Source: Natronospira elongata (GTDB taxonomy: Bacteria; Pseudomonadota; Gammaproteobacteria; Natronospirales; Natronospiraceae). Taken from it: a stretch of 64,000 nt of DNA. Position numbers and translations under genes: made by a program. Under the pieces are notes generated by a model. The model was not told the origin of the DNA, made no database searches, and was given only the letters and a program-made list of their open reading frames with translations. This document shows positions 32,336 through 41,427 of this stretch, one piece after another. The stretch lies in NCBI RefSeq assembly GCF_034931365.1, contig NZ_JAYGII010000014.1, forward strand, positions 1 through 64,000, given 5' to 3'. The stretch's first letter is position 1. Each line of letters starts with the position of its first letter.

Positions 32336-34416
32336 CGCCCGGCCTCGCCCACCCAGCGAGCCATGAGGGCGTGGGCTGCCTCAGGATGGTCGCGGAGCAA
32401 GGGATCAGCGACCTCGGCCACCTCAGGAAGCAGGTCCCGGTCGCGCATGAGATCGGCAATGCGCAGTTCGGCGGCACCGGTCTGGCGGGTGCCAAGCACT
32501 TCGCCGGGCCCCCGCAGATCCAGATCGCGGTGCGCCACCTGAAAACCGTCATTGGTCTCGCGCATGATTTCCAGCCGGGCACGGGCAATCTCGTTCAAGG
32601 GCGGCCGGTAAAGCAGGACACAACTGCTGGCCGCGCTCCCCCGGCCCACTCGCCCCCGAAGCTGGTGTAGCTGGGACAGACCCAGGCGCTCGGCATTCTC
32701 GATGATCATCAAGCTGGCGTTGGGAACATTGACGCCCACCTCGATGACCGTGGTCGCCACCAGCAATCGGATTTCGCCGGCCTTGAAGCGCTGCATGACC
32801 GATTCCTTGTCCACCGCCTTCATGCGACCATGGACCAGACCCACTTCAATCCCCGGCAAGGCTTCACGCAGGGCCAGGGCACTGTCTTCAGCGGCCTGAC
32901 ATTGCAATAGCTCTGATTCTTCCACCAACGGACAGACCCAGTAGACCTGGCGGCCTTCGGCACAATTATCAGCGACACGCGCCACCACCTCGGCACGGCG
33001 GGACTCGGGCAGGGCCACGGTCTTCACCGGCGTTCGGCCCGGCGGCAACTCATCGATCACCGACACATCCAGGTCGGCGTAGGCGGTCATGGCCAGGGTG
33101 CGCGGAATGGGCGTGGCGGTCATGATCAGCTGGTGGGGCTGACGACCGTCCTGCTCGCCCTTTTCACGCAGGGCGAGGCGTTGATGGACACCGAAGCGAT
33201 GCTGCTCGTCCACCACCGCCAGAGCCAGATCCCGGAAACGGACCTGCGCCTGAAACAGGGCATGGGTACCCACCACCACATCAATCTCGCCGTGGGCCAC
33301 CGCCTTCAGTGTCCAGCGCCGCTCGGCAGCGGCCTGTTTGCCGGATAGCCAGCCCACCCGCAGACCCAGGGGTTCCAGCCATTCGCGAAAATTCTGCAAA
33401 TGCTGTTCGGCCAGGATTTCGGTGGGCGCCATGACCGCCACCTGACCACCGGCCTCCACCGCCCGAAGCGCGGCGAGGACCGCAATCACGGTCTTGCCCG
33501 AGCCCACATCCCCCTGCACCAGGCGCAGCATGGGCTCTTCCCGGGACAGGTCCTTGAAGACTTCTGCCTGCACTCGCTGCTGGGCCGGGGTCAGGGTGAA
33601 ATCGAGTGACTCCAGAAAAGTCGGCACCAGGCGATCATCACCGTGCAGCGCGCGCGCCGGATCCTGACGAAAACGGGCACGGGCCAGACGCAGACTCAGG
33701 CGCTGGGCGAGCAGTTCCTCGAATGCCAGTCGGCGTCGGGCCGGATGCTCGCCCTCGGTCAGGGCCTGCAAGGAAATGGAGGGCGGCGGCCGATGAATGA
33801 CCCGCAGGGCCTCACGCAGGTCCATGCGCAGATTGGCCGGGAGCATGCTTTCAGGGAGAAGGTCGCGGAGCAGGGCCGGGTCATTGTCCAGCAAGGCCAG
33901 GGCCTGATCGATGAGCGCACGCAAACGATTCTGATTCAGCCCCTCGGTGGTGGGATAGACCGGAGTGAGGGCTTCCTCCACCGGGGTATCCGCCGACACC
34001 TCCCGATACTCGGGATGGACCATTTCCAGGCCCCGCCTGCCCCGCCGGGCCTCACCAAAGCAACGCAGTTGCACACCGCGTTTCAGGCGCTCTTGCTGGG
34101 CACGGGAGAAATGGAAGAACCGCAGCAGCAGACTGCCGCTGCCATCGGCAATGGAAACCAGCAGACTGCGGCGACGGCGATAGACCGTCTCCACATGCTG
34201 AACACGGCCCTCCACCACCACCCGGTCACCCGGGCGGAGACTGCCCATGGGCACGACCCGGGTTCGGTCCTCCCAACGCAGCGGTAGATGAAAGAGCAGA
34301 TCCCGAACGCCGTGGATGCCAAGCTTGCCAAGTTTTTCCGCCAGCTTGGGCCCAACGCCCTTGAGCCGGACCAGATCGGAAACCGCGCTATCGGGCTTTG
34401 CCTCCGGCTGGCTCAT
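32320..34416 (-). CDS. recG: ATP-dependent DNA helicase RecG
   Basis: A 698-residue branch-migration helicase that remodels stalled replication forks. The start MSQPEAKPDS at 34416 was chosen over a 64-codon upstream extension lying inside ridA. Order: helix-hairpin-helix-like start (LKGVGPKLAEKLGKLGI), OB-fold wedge (residues about 55-155), Walker A GDVGSGKT near 304, DEQH box near 401, and helicase C motifs TTVIEVGVNVPNA and QLRGRVGRG. The gene follows ridA by 4 bases and converges on the diguanylate cyclase with overlapping ends and no visible terminator. Confidence 0.97.
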   Translation of the reverse strand: MSQPEAKPDSAVSDLVRLKGVGPKLAEKLGKLGIHGVRDLLFHLPLRWEDRTRVVPMGSLRPGDRVVVEGRVQHVETVYRRRRSLLVSIADGSGSLLLRFFHFSRAQQERLKRGVQLRCFGEARRGRRGLEMVHPEYREVSADTPVEEALTPVYPTTEGLNQNRLRALIDQALALLDNDPALLRDLLPESMLPANLRMDLREALRVIHRPPPSISLQALTEGEHPARRRLAFEELLAQRLSLRLARARFRQDPARALHGDDRLVPTFLESLDFTLTPAQQRVQAEVFKDLSREEPMLRLVQGDVGSGKTVIAVLAALRAVEAGGQVAVMAPTEILAEQHLQNFREWLEPLGLRVGWLSGKQAAAERRWTLKAVAHGEIDVVVGTHALFQAQVRFRDLALAVVDEQHRFGVHQRLALREKGEQDGRQPHQLIMTATPIPRTLAMTAYADLDVSVIDELPPGRTPVKTVALPESRRAEVVARVADNCAEGRQVYWVCPLVEESELLQCQAAEDSALALREALPGIEVGLVHGRMKAVDKESVMQRFKAGEIRLLVATTVIEVGVNVPNASLMIIENAERLGLSQLHQLRGRVGRGSAASSCVLLYRPPLNEIARARLEIMRETNDGFQVAHRDLDLRGPGEVLGTRQTGAAELRIADLMRDRDLLPEVAEVADPLLRDHPEAAHALMARWVGEAGRYVGV

Positions 34417-34420
34417 GAGT

Positions 34421-34807
34421 TCAGCGCTGCAACACCAGCACGCCATCCATCTCCACCTCCGCCCCCTTGGGTAGCTGGGCCACACCGAGGGCGGCGCGGG
34501 CGGGGTAGGGCTGCTGAAAATATTCCTGCATGATCTCGTTGACGGTGCCGAAATGGGACAGGTCGACGAGATAAATCTGCAGCTTGGCCACATCGGCAAG
34601 GCTGCCACCGGCCGCTTCGCAGACCGCAGAAAGATTATCGAACACCCGCCGGACCTGTGCCTCGATATCGCCCTCGATCAGACTGCCGGTGGCCGGGTCC
34701 AGGGGAATCTGCCCGGAGAGATAGACCGTTTCACCAACCCGGATGGCCTGAGAATAAGGTCCGATGGCTTCCGGCGCCTTGTCCGAATGAATCACCTCAC
34801 GCGACAT
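34421..34807 (-). CDS. ridA: RidA family reactive intermediate deaminase
   Basis: A 128-residue cytoplasmic protein that hydrolyses reactive enamine/imine intermediates such as 2-aminoacrylate. The family segments AIGPYSQAIRVGETVYLSGQ, the Arg region NLSAVCEAAGG and PARAALGVAQLPKGAEVEMD are present. Length is typical. It lies between spoT and recG, where it is found in other gammaproteobacteria, and is 4 bases upstream of recG. Confidence 0.95.
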   Translation of the reverse strand: MSREVIHSDKAPEAIGPYSQAIRVGETVYLSGQIPLDPATGSLIEGDIEAQVRRVFDNLSAVCEAAGGSLADVAKLQIYLVDLSHFGTVNEIMQEYFQQPYPARAALGVAQLPKGAEVEMDGVLVLQR

Positions 34808-34893
34808 GGGGACTCCGTTTTTTCAGCAAATGGGGAAGTCTCAAGTTTCGGTGCTGGCAGGACGGACTGCAAGGGGAAGGGGAATTCTGGGTG

Positions 34894-34951
34894 CTGAGTT
34901 CTGAGTACTGAGTTCTGAGTGCCTGGCTCGTAGCTCGCAGCTCGTAGCTCA
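34894..34951. repeat. Two abutting heptanucleotide arrays (CTGAGTT and GCTCGTA) at the spoT stop codon
   Basis: Four heptads of CTGAGTN (34894-34921) are followed, after a four-base joint, by GCTCGTA, GCTCGCA, GCTCGTA and a partial unit (34926-34951). The spoT stop codon occupies 34949-34951, inside the last partial unit. The GCTCGTA part is the same sequence family as 4809-4857. Confidence 0.9.
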
Positions 34952-37114
34952 CGCATGCGTGCGAACGATGCGCAGGACCTCGGGCATGGCGCGGATGGAG
35001 CGCATGATGGTGGCCAGGTGCTTGCGGTCACGAACGTTGAACACGAAATGCAGGGTCGTATGAGCGCCATCGCGCTCCTGAACGTCCACATGCTCGATAT
35101 TGGAGCCTTCTTCCGACATGGTGGCGGCAACCGAGGCCAGAACGCCGCGCTTGTTCTCCACGTCCACTTTCACATCCACGGAGAAGTCCCGCGCCAGTCC
35201 CTTCTCCCACTGGATCTCGACCCACTTGTCGGGATCGTTGCTGTATTCATTGAGGTTGGTGCAATCATCCCGATGCACCACGATGCCACGGCCCTGACTG
35301 AGATAGCCGACGATGGGGTCACCGGGAATGGGATAGCAACAGCGGGCCAGTGTCACCACCATGCCCTCGGTACCGCTGATGGTCAGGGGGCCACTGCTGC
35401 CCGCCGGCGCTTCACCCAGTTCTTCGTCCGGGAGCAGTCGACGGGCGACGATGGGCCCGACCCGCTGGCCCAGGCCGATTTGCTCATAGAGCTCTTCGGC
35501 ATCTTCCATGTGAAACTCTTTCAGCAAGGCATTGAAGCGGGAACGGGGGATCTGGCGCAACTTGAAGCCCAGTTCGCCCAGGGCCCGCTCAAGCAGACGC
35601 CGTCCCATCTCCACCGCTTCTTCCTGATGGACATTTTTCAAGTAATGACGGATGGCGGCCCGCGCCTTGGCGCTCACCACAAAGTTGAGCCAGGCCGGAT
35701 TGGGTCGGGCATTCTCGGCGGTAATGATCTCCACGGTCTGACCATTCACCAGCCGGGTCCGCAGCGGTGCCAGACGGCGGTTGATCTTGACAGCCACACA
35801 GGCATTACCCACATCGGTATGCACGGCATAGGCGAAGTCCACTGCCGTGGCACCCCGCGGCAGACGCCGGATATCACCCCGGGGCGTGAACACATAGACC
35901 TCGTCGGGGAACAGGTCGACCTTGACGTTTTCCAGAAACTCCATGGAGTTGCCGGAACCCTTCTGCATTTCCAGCACGCCCTTGAGCCACTCCCGGGCCC
36001 GGATTTCCTCCGGCGCGGAAAGCCCCTCCTTGTCGGCCCCCTTGTAGAGCCAGTGAGCGGCAATCCCGGATTCGGCAATGCGATCCATCTCATGGGTGCG
36101 GATCTGAACCTCGATGGGCACACCGTGAGGACCGAACAGCGTGGTGTGAAGGGACTGATAACCGTTGGCCTTGGGGATGGCGATATAGTCCTTGAAGCGC
36201 CCCGGCACCGGCTTGTAGACGTTGTGGACAATACCGAGCACCCGATAACAGGTATCCACCTTGTCCACCGTTACCCGAAAGCCGTAGACATCCAGCACAT
36301 CCGTCAATGACAGACGCTTCTTCCGCATCTTTTGATAGATGCTGTAGATATGCTTCTCGCGGCTTCCCACCTCGGCGGAAATATTCTCGGCAACCAGGGC
36401 CTCGCCAAAAGCGCGATTGATGCGTCGGAAGATTTCTTTCTGGTTTCCCCGCACCCGCCGCAGATGTCGGCTGATGACACGGTAGCGGGTGGGATGAAAG
36501 GATTTGAAACCCAGATCTTCCAGTTCCAGGCGGATGGCATTGATGCCCAGTCGCCCGGCAATGGGGGCATAGATTTCCAGCGTTTCCCGGGCGATGCGGC
36601 GACGCTTGGCCGGCGGCATGACGCCCAGGGTGCGCATGTTGTGGAGGCGGTCGGCCAGCTTGACCAGAATGACGCGGATATCCTCCACCATGGCCAGGAG
36701 CATCTTGCGGAAATTCTCCGCCTGCGCCTCGGCCTTGGAGCGGAAACGGATCTGGGTCAGTTTGCTGACCCCATCCACCAACTGGGCCACGTCCTCACCG
36801 AATCGCTCGGCGATTTCTTCCTTGGCGGTGGGGGTATCCTCGATGACGTCGTGGAGAATGGCGGCGATCAGGGTCTTATAGTCCATCCGCAGTTCGGACA
36901 GAATCCCCGCCACCGCCACCGGATGGGAGATATAAGGCTCGCCGGTCAGGCGCCGCTGCCCCTCATGGGCCTCGGCACCGAACTGGAAGGCCTGCTCCAC
37001 CGTTTCCACCTGATCCTCGGGCAGATAGCTTCGCAGGCGGCCCAGCAGATCGTCGATGCCCACCGCCCGCCGAGCCCGGCGACTCGAGACATATTTGGCG
37101 GCGGCATCACTCAT
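34949..37114 (-). CDS. spoT: Bifunctional (p)ppGpp synthetase/hydrolase
   Basis: A 721-residue RelA/SpoT homologue. The start MSDAAAKYVSS at 37114 was chosen over a frame extending into rpoZ. The HD hydrolase motif is intact (HDVIEDTP, near residue 88). The synthetase domain has GRFKDYIAIPKANGYQSLHT near 308. A TGS domain (VYVFTPRGDIRRLPRGATAVDFAYAVH) and a C-terminal ACT domain (near 645-721) complete the regulatory part. Both activities should be present, as in SpoT rather than RelA. It lies 25 bases after rpoZ in the conserved gmk-rpoZ-spoT-recG order. The stop codon falls in a heptad array. Confidence 0.97.
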   Translation of the reverse strand: MSDAAAKYVSSRRARRAVGIDDLLGRLRSYLPEDQVETVEQAFQFGAEAHEGQRRLTGEPYISHPVAVAGILSELRMDYKTLIAAILHDVIEDTPTAKEEIAERFGEDVAQLVDGVSKLTQIRFRSKAEAQAENFRKMLLAMVEDIRVILVKLADRLHNMRTLGVMPPAKRRRIARETLEIYAPIAGRLGINAIRLELEDLGFKSFHPTRYRVISRHLRRVRGNQKEIFRRINRAFGEALVAENISAEVGSREKHIYSIYQKMRKKRLSLTDVLDVYGFRVTVDKVDTCYRVLGIVHNVYKPVPGRFKDYIAIPKANGYQSLHTTLFGPHGVPIEVQIRTHEMDRIAESGIAAHWLYKGADKEGLSAPEEIRAREWLKGVLEMQKGSGNSMEFLENVKVDLFPDEVYVFTPRGDIRRLPRGATAVDFAYAVHTDVGNACVAVKINRRLAPLRTRLVNGQTVEIITAENARPNPAWLNFVVSAKARAAIRHYLKNVHQEEAVEMGRRLLERALGELGFKLRQIPRSRFNALLKEFHMEDAEELYEQIGLGQRVGPIVARRLLPDEELGEAPAGSSGPLTISGTEGMVVTLARCCYPIPGDPIVGYLSQGRGIVVHRDDCTNLNEYSNDPDKWVEIQWEKGLARDFSVDVKVDVENKRGVLASVAATMSEEGSNIEHVDVQERDGAHTTLHFVFNVRDRKHLATIMRSIRAMPEVLRIVRTHA

Positions 37115-37139
37115 TCCGGCACTCCTGTCGGCAGATGGA

Positions 37140-37442
37140 TCAGTGACTGGCGTCCTGGTCCCCCTGCTTGGCTGCCGCCTCACTGGCTTCCTCGGCGGCT
37201 GCGGCGGCTTCGGCGGCCATGGCCTCACTGGCCTCGCGGGCTTCCTGCTCTTCCAGCATTTCCCGATCCACCAGGCCGTCGGCAATCTCGCGCAGGGCGA
37301 CTACCGTGGGCTTGTCATTTTCCAACGGCAACAGGGCATCGGCGCCCCGCTCCAGCTGACGGGCACGCTTGGTGGCCAGCAGCACCAGTTCGAATTGGTT
37401 GCTGCACTTCTCAATACAATCTTCAATGGTTACTCGAGCCAT
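37140..37442 (-). CDS. rpoZ: RNA polymerase omega subunit
   Basis: A 100-residue subunit that assists beta-prime folding and forms part of the ppGpp site of RNA polymerase. The N-terminal MARVTIEDCIEKCSNQFELV and the segment ALREIADGLV are typical. The C-terminal 35 residues are an Ala/Glu-rich tail (EASEAMAAEAAAAAEEASEA). Its position directly before spoT is conserved. A possible promoter, TTGGTT-N16-TAAACT, lies about 90-130 bases upstream on the minus strand. Confidence 0.97.
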   Translation of the reverse strand: MARVTIEDCIEKCSNQFELVLLATKRARQLERGADALLPLENDKPTVVALREIADGLVDREMLEEQEAREASEAMAAEAAAAAEEASEAAAKQGDQDASH

Positions 37443-37594
37443 GTCGTCCTCTTCTCTCGGCTGATTGTCAGAGCCCTCAGGTCAATCCAAGCATCCATGA
37501 TGCTAAGACTCTGTGTCTACACTAAAAGTTTAGGGCAGTCCCGGATGAAACCAAGTCTGCCGCGACAGATGGGCGGCGCGGCGGCCGCCCGGAT

Positions 37595-38221
37595 TCAGGC
37601 TGGCGTGTCCGCCAGCAGGCGGTCGGCCAGCGACCGCACGGCCTCACGATCCGCCTCCAGACCCTCCCCACGGCCATGAATCAGGCCGCGCAGGTCTTGC
37701 AGGGCACGATCAAAATCATCGTTGATGATCGCATAATCGAAATTCGACCATTGCAATAATTCGGCATGAGCCTCGCGCAGACGCCGTTCGATAACCGCAT
37801 CGCTGTCAGTCCCGCGTCCCCGCAGCCGACTTTCCAGCTCTTCGCGGGACGGCGGCAGGATAAAAATGCTACGAGCTTCGGGCATCATGCGCCGGACCTG
37901 CTCCGCACCCTGCCAGTCGATCTCCAGCAGGACGCTGCAACCACTCTCCAGCTCACGCTCCACCTGGGCGCGGGCGGTGCCATAGCGATTGCCGAAGACC
38001 TGGGCATGCTCCAGAAATTCACCGCCCTCGATCATCTCCCGGAATCGGGCCTCGTCAACAAAGCAGTAGTCCTCACCATCCACTTCCCCTTCCCGCGGCG
38101 GGCGGGTGGTGTAGGAAATGGAAAAACGCAGCCCGGCTTCGCGGTCCATCAGCGCCCGCACCAAGGAGGTCTTGCCCGCCCCCGAGGGGGCGCTCACTAC
38201 CCAGAGATTGCCCCTAGCCAT
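37595..38221 (-). CDS. gmk: Guanylate kinase
   Basis: A 208-residue kinase that converts GMP to GDP. The start MARGNLWVVSAPSGAGKTS aligns with the E. coli Gmk start, so the ATG at 38221 is preferred over a GTG 12 bases upstream that overlaps the yicC stop. The P-loop is APSGAGKTS and the GMP-binding segment is SYTTRPPREGEVDGEDYCFV. It is downstream of yicC by 8 bases and upstream of rpoZ by 152 bases. Confidence 0.97.
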   Translation of the reverse strand: MARGNLWVVSAPSGAGKTSLVRALMDREAGLRFSISYTTRPPREGEVDGEDYCFVDEARFREMIEGGEFLEHAQVFGNRYGTARAQVERELESGCSVLLEIDWQGAEQVRRMMPEARSIFILPPSREELESRLRGRGTDSDAVIERRLREAHAELLQWSNFDYAIINDDFDRALQDLRGLIHGRGEGLEADREAVRSLADRLLADTPA

Positions 38222-38229
38222 GCCCGCGT

Positions 38230-39096
38230 TCACTCCACATTCTGAATTTGCTCACGCATCTGCTCGATGGCGACCTTCATCTCCACCGCTGCCGCCGTGG
38301 CTTCGCTATCCTGACTCTTGGAGGCCAGGGTGTTGGCCTCCCGGTTGAATTCCTGCATCAGAAAGTCCAGACGCCGGCCCACCGGCTCGCTGCGTTGCAT
38401 GGCCTCGCGCAACTCGGCCACGTGACTGCCAAGCCGATCCAGCTCTTCGTCCACGTCCAGTTTCTGCGCCACCAGTGCCAGCTCCTGTTCCAGTCGCTGC
38501 TCATCGGCCTCGATGTCCAGGGTCTCCAGGCGGCGACGGTAGCGTTCCCGCAGCCCGGCCAGCACCGCCGGCACCCGTTCACGCGCCCGATCCACCTGGG
38601 CCTCCACCACCTGACAGCGGCTTTCCAGCATCTCGGCGGTGCGAGCGCCTTCCCGGGCGCGGTAGGCCTTGAGCTCCTCCAGGGCGGCGGCAAGGCCCGT
38701 CTGGGCATCACGGCTCAAGCCCTCGGGATCCGGGCTCGGCCGTCGTACCAGGCCCGGCCACTTGAGCAATTCCCCCAGACTGGGGGGGCGGGCCGTTGGC
38801 AGGCGCTCGGCCATGGCCGCCACCGCCCGGGTCAGATCGTCCGCAACCGCCGTATCCAGCTCCAGACCGGCAGTCTCGGCTTCACCCGTCTCCAGGCGCA
38901 AGACCGCATCCAGCTTGCCACGGGCAAGGGCCGCTTCCACTTGCTTGCGGAACTCCCCCTCCGCAGCCCGTAGCGCCTCCGGCAGGCGAAAGCTGGTTTC
39001 CAGGTAGCGATGATTGACGCTGCGCAGCTCCCATACCAGCAAACCCGCGTCACTGCGGGTTTCGCTGCGCGCAAAACCGGTCATACTGTTGAGCAT
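38230..39096 (-). CDS. yicC: YicC family endoribonuclease
   Basis: A 288-residue protein. The start MLNSMTGFARSE at 39096 was chosen because MTGFAR is the conserved N-terminus; the upstream 37 codons lack similarity. The C-terminal LDFLMQEFNREANTLASKSQD is the family signature. YicC proteins are oligomeric endoribonucleases implicated in small-RNA decay. A long helical middle segment (LELKAYRAREGARTAEML region) is visible. It precedes gmk and is divergent from the PP2C phosphatase gene. Confidence 0.95.
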   Translation of the reverse strand: MLNSMTGFARSETRSDAGLLVWELRSVNHRYLETSFRLPEALRAAEGEFRKQVEAALARGKLDAVLRLETGEAETAGLELDTAVADDLTRAVAAMAERLPTARPPSLGELLKWPGLVRRPSPDPEGLSRDAQTGLAAALEELKAYRAREGARTAEMLESRCQVVEAQVDRARERVPAVLAGLRERYRRRLETLDIEADEQRLEQELALVAQKLDVDEELDRLGSHVAELREAMQRSEPVGRRLDFLMQEFNREANTLASKSQDSEATAAAVEMKVAIEQMREQIQNVE

Positions 39097-39273
39097 GGAC
39101 AGGCCCCCTGGGCACCGAACGTAACAGCCCGGCGCGGCGGGCTTGATACAATAGGCAATTTCGTGGAGAAACCGGGCATTATACGCCAGCGCGGGCGGCC
39201 AGACCATGCGCTCCGCCGGGGCGGAGTGGCCTGATGGATCCGGGGCCTGCGGCCAGTATCAGCAGAAAGGGCA

Positions 39274-40023
39274 ATGTCCTTGGAAATCGAGACCGCCGAT
39301 GTGACCCGAACCGGGCATCGCAAGAGCAATCAGGACCGCTACACCCTGATGGTGGGTGACCGGGCGGTCATGCTGGGCGTGGCCGACGGCATGGGCGGCC
39401 ACCAGGACGGCGCCCTGGCGGCCGAAACGGCCGTGCGCGCCTGGACAGCGGCATTCAAGTCTTCCGGGAAACTGGTGCGTGCACCGGTCAAGTTTCTGGA
39501 GAACGCCATGCACCGGGCCCATCGCAAGGTGGAAGAGCTGGCCGCGGGCCTCAGCATTGATCAGGCCCCGCGGACCACCGGCGTATTGGCCCTGCTCAGT
39601 CGCGACACGGTGCGCTGGGTGCACGCCGGGGACAGCCGCGCCTATCTGTTCCGGGACGGCCGGATCCGCAGACGCAGCCGGGACCATAGCGTGGTTGACG
39701 AACTGCTGACCCGGGGGCAGATCAGCGATGAAGAAGCCCAGGCCCACCCCATGCGTCATCTGGTGGACTCCTGCCTGGGCGGCCCCGAAGGGGAACCGGC
39801 CTTGCGACTGAGGCGCCGCCTGCGGCTCAGGCCCCAGGATGTGGTGCTGCTCTGCAGTGACGGCTTCTGGGGGGCGCTGGACATGGAGATGGTCGCCGAC
39901 CGCCTGTGCGCGGCGGAGGATCTGGATGCCTGCCTGAACGAATTGGCAGCGGAGGCGGAAGCCAACGCGGCCCCGGAAAGCGACAATATCACCGCCGTCG
40001 CTGTGCGCTGGCACGGCGAATAA
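39274..40023 (+). CDS. PP2C-type Ser/Thr protein phosphatase
   Basis: A 249-residue metal-dependent phosphatase. Metal-binding and core motifs are HRKSNQDRYTLM, GVADGMGGHQDG, WVHAGDSRAYLFRDG, LCSDGFWG and ESDNITAVAVRW. An AAGGG site precedes the ATG. It is soluble, with no membrane segment. Such phosphatases are usually paired with a Hanks-type kinase gene, but none is in this neighbourhood, so its substrate is unknown. It is divergent from yicC and followed by rph. Confidence 0.93.
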   Translation: MSLEIETADVTRTGHRKSNQDRYTLMVGDRAVMLGVADGMGGHQDGALAAETAVRAWTAAFKSSGKLVRAPVKFLENAMHRAHRKVEELAAGLSIDQAPRTTGVLALLSRDTVRWVHAGDSRAYLFRDGRIRRRSRDHSVVDELLTRGQISDEEAQAHPMRHLVDSCLGGPEGEPALRLRRRLRLRPQDVVLLCSDGFWGALDMEMVADRLCAAEDLDACLNELAAEAEANAAPESDNITAVAVRWHGE

Positions 40024-40073
40024 GCACGTGAAGCATCAACGTAATGGACACACGCAATCACCAGGAGTAGTCA

Positions 40074-40796
40074 ATGCGACATGACGGCCGCACAGCCGAT
40101 CAGCTCAGGCCCATCAGTCTGACACGCCATTTCACCATGCACGCCGAAGGCTCGGTACTGTCCACATTCGGTAACACGCAGGTCATCTGCACCGCCAGTG
40201 TCAGCGAGCGGGTTCCGGGCTTTCTCCGGGGCAGCGGTCGCGGCTGGGTCACCGCTGAGTACGGCATGCTGCCCCGCGCCACCGGCAGCCGCAGTTACCG
40301 GGAGGCGGCCCGTGGCAAGCAGGGCGGGCGCACCCTGGAGATTCAGCGCCTGATCGGGCGTTCCCTGCGGGCGGTCATGGACCTGGAGGCCCTGGGTGAG
40401 CGGGCCATCATCCTCGACTGCGATGTGCTGCAGGCCGATGGTGGCACCCGTACCGCCGCCATAACAGGCGCCTGGGTGGCATTGAAAGACGCCGTCAACA
40501 CACTGCTGGAAAACGGGGCGCTGAAGCGAAACCCCATGCACGGCCAGGTTGCCGCCGTATCCACCGGCATCGTTGACGGCCACCCGGTGCTGGACCTGGA
40601 CTACCCGGAAGATTCCGGCGCGGAAACCGATCTCAATGTGGTCATGAACGAGGCCGGTGCCTTCATCGAAGTGCAGGGCACGGCCGAAGGCCACGCCTTT
40701 CGCCGCGGCGAGCTGGACGCCATGCTCGACCTGGCCGACAAGGGGATTCGAGAACTGCAGGAACACCAGCGCCAGGCGCTGGAACAGGCCTCCTGA
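40074..40796 (+). CDS. rph: Ribonuclease PH
   Basis: A 240-residue phosphorolytic exoribonuclease that trims tRNA 3' ends. The start is preceded by AGGAG. Conserved segments are FGNTQVICTASV, RGSGRGWVTAEYGMLPRAT in approximate form, and DCDVLQADGGTRTAAITGA. Full length is retained, including the C-terminal helix, unlike the frameshifted allele of some E. coli K-12 strains. It is followed by rdgB, the usual partner. Confidence 0.97.
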   Translation: MRHDGRTADQLRPISLTRHFTMHAEGSVLSTFGNTQVICTASVSERVPGFLRGSGRGWVTAEYGMLPRATGSRSYREAARGKQGGRTLEIQRLIGRSLRAVMDLEALGERAIILDCDVLQADGGTRTAAITGAWVALKDAVNTLLENGALKRNPMHGQVAAVSTGIVDGHPVLDLDYPEDSGAETDLNVVMNEAGAFIEVQGTAEGHAFRRGELDAMLDLADKGIRELQEHQRQALEQAS

Positions 40797-40821
40797 CAAG
40801 CAAGGGTGGACGAGGTTTTTC

Positions 40822-41427
40822 ATGGCGATTCGTGAACTGGTCCTGGCCAGCAACAATCAGGGCAAACTGGGTGAGCTGAAGGGGATGCTGGAAGGCTTCG
40901 GCATCCAGGTCATGGCGCAATCGGACTTTCAGACACCCGAGGCCGACGAGACCGCCGCTACCTTCCTGGAAAACGCCCTGATCAAGGCGCGCAATGCCAC
41001 CGCCTACAGTGGTCGACCGGCGCTCGCCGATGACTCCGGGCTGTGCGTGGATTGCCTGGACGGCGCGCCCGGCGTCCGTTCCGCCCGCTATGCCGGCCCC
41101 GATGCCAGCGACAGCGACAATGTCCAGCGGCTGCTCCAGGCCCTGGACGGGGTCCCCGCCGATGGCCGACAGGCACGATTTGTCTGCGTGATGGCCCTGC
41201 TCCGAGATGTGAACGACCCGCTGCCGCTGATTGCCCAGGCGGAATGGCAGGGGCGAATCATCGAGCAGCCGCGGGGGGATGGTGGCTTCGGCTATGATCC
41301 GGTCTTTCTCCCCGACGGCGAGGATCGCACCGCGGCGGAGCTGCCGGCGGCGGAAAAGAACCGGCTCAGCCACCGGGGCCAGGCCCTGGCCCTGCTTCAG
41401 CGCCTGCTGCGCAGCGAAACTGAATGA
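40822..41427 (+). CDS. rdgB: XTP/dITP diphosphatase
   Basis: A 201-residue Ham1-like pyrophosphatase that removes deaminated purine nucleotides. The start MAIRELVLASNNQGK at 40822 was chosen over an open extension inside rph. Motifs: SNNQGKLGELKGML, the catalytic DDSGLCVDCLDGAPGVRSARYAG and GDGGFGYDPVFLP. It lies 25 bases after rph and overlaps hemW by 4 bases (ATGA). Confidence 0.97.
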   Translation: MAIRELVLASNNQGKLGELKGMLEGFGIQVMAQSDFQTPEADETAATFLENALIKARNATAYSGRPALADDSGLCVDCLDGAPGVRSARYAGPDASDSDNVQRLLQALDGVPADGRQARFVCVMALLRDVNDPLPLIAQAEWQGRIIEQPRGDGGFGYDPVFLPDGEDRTAAELPAAEKNRLSHRGQALALLQRLLRSETE

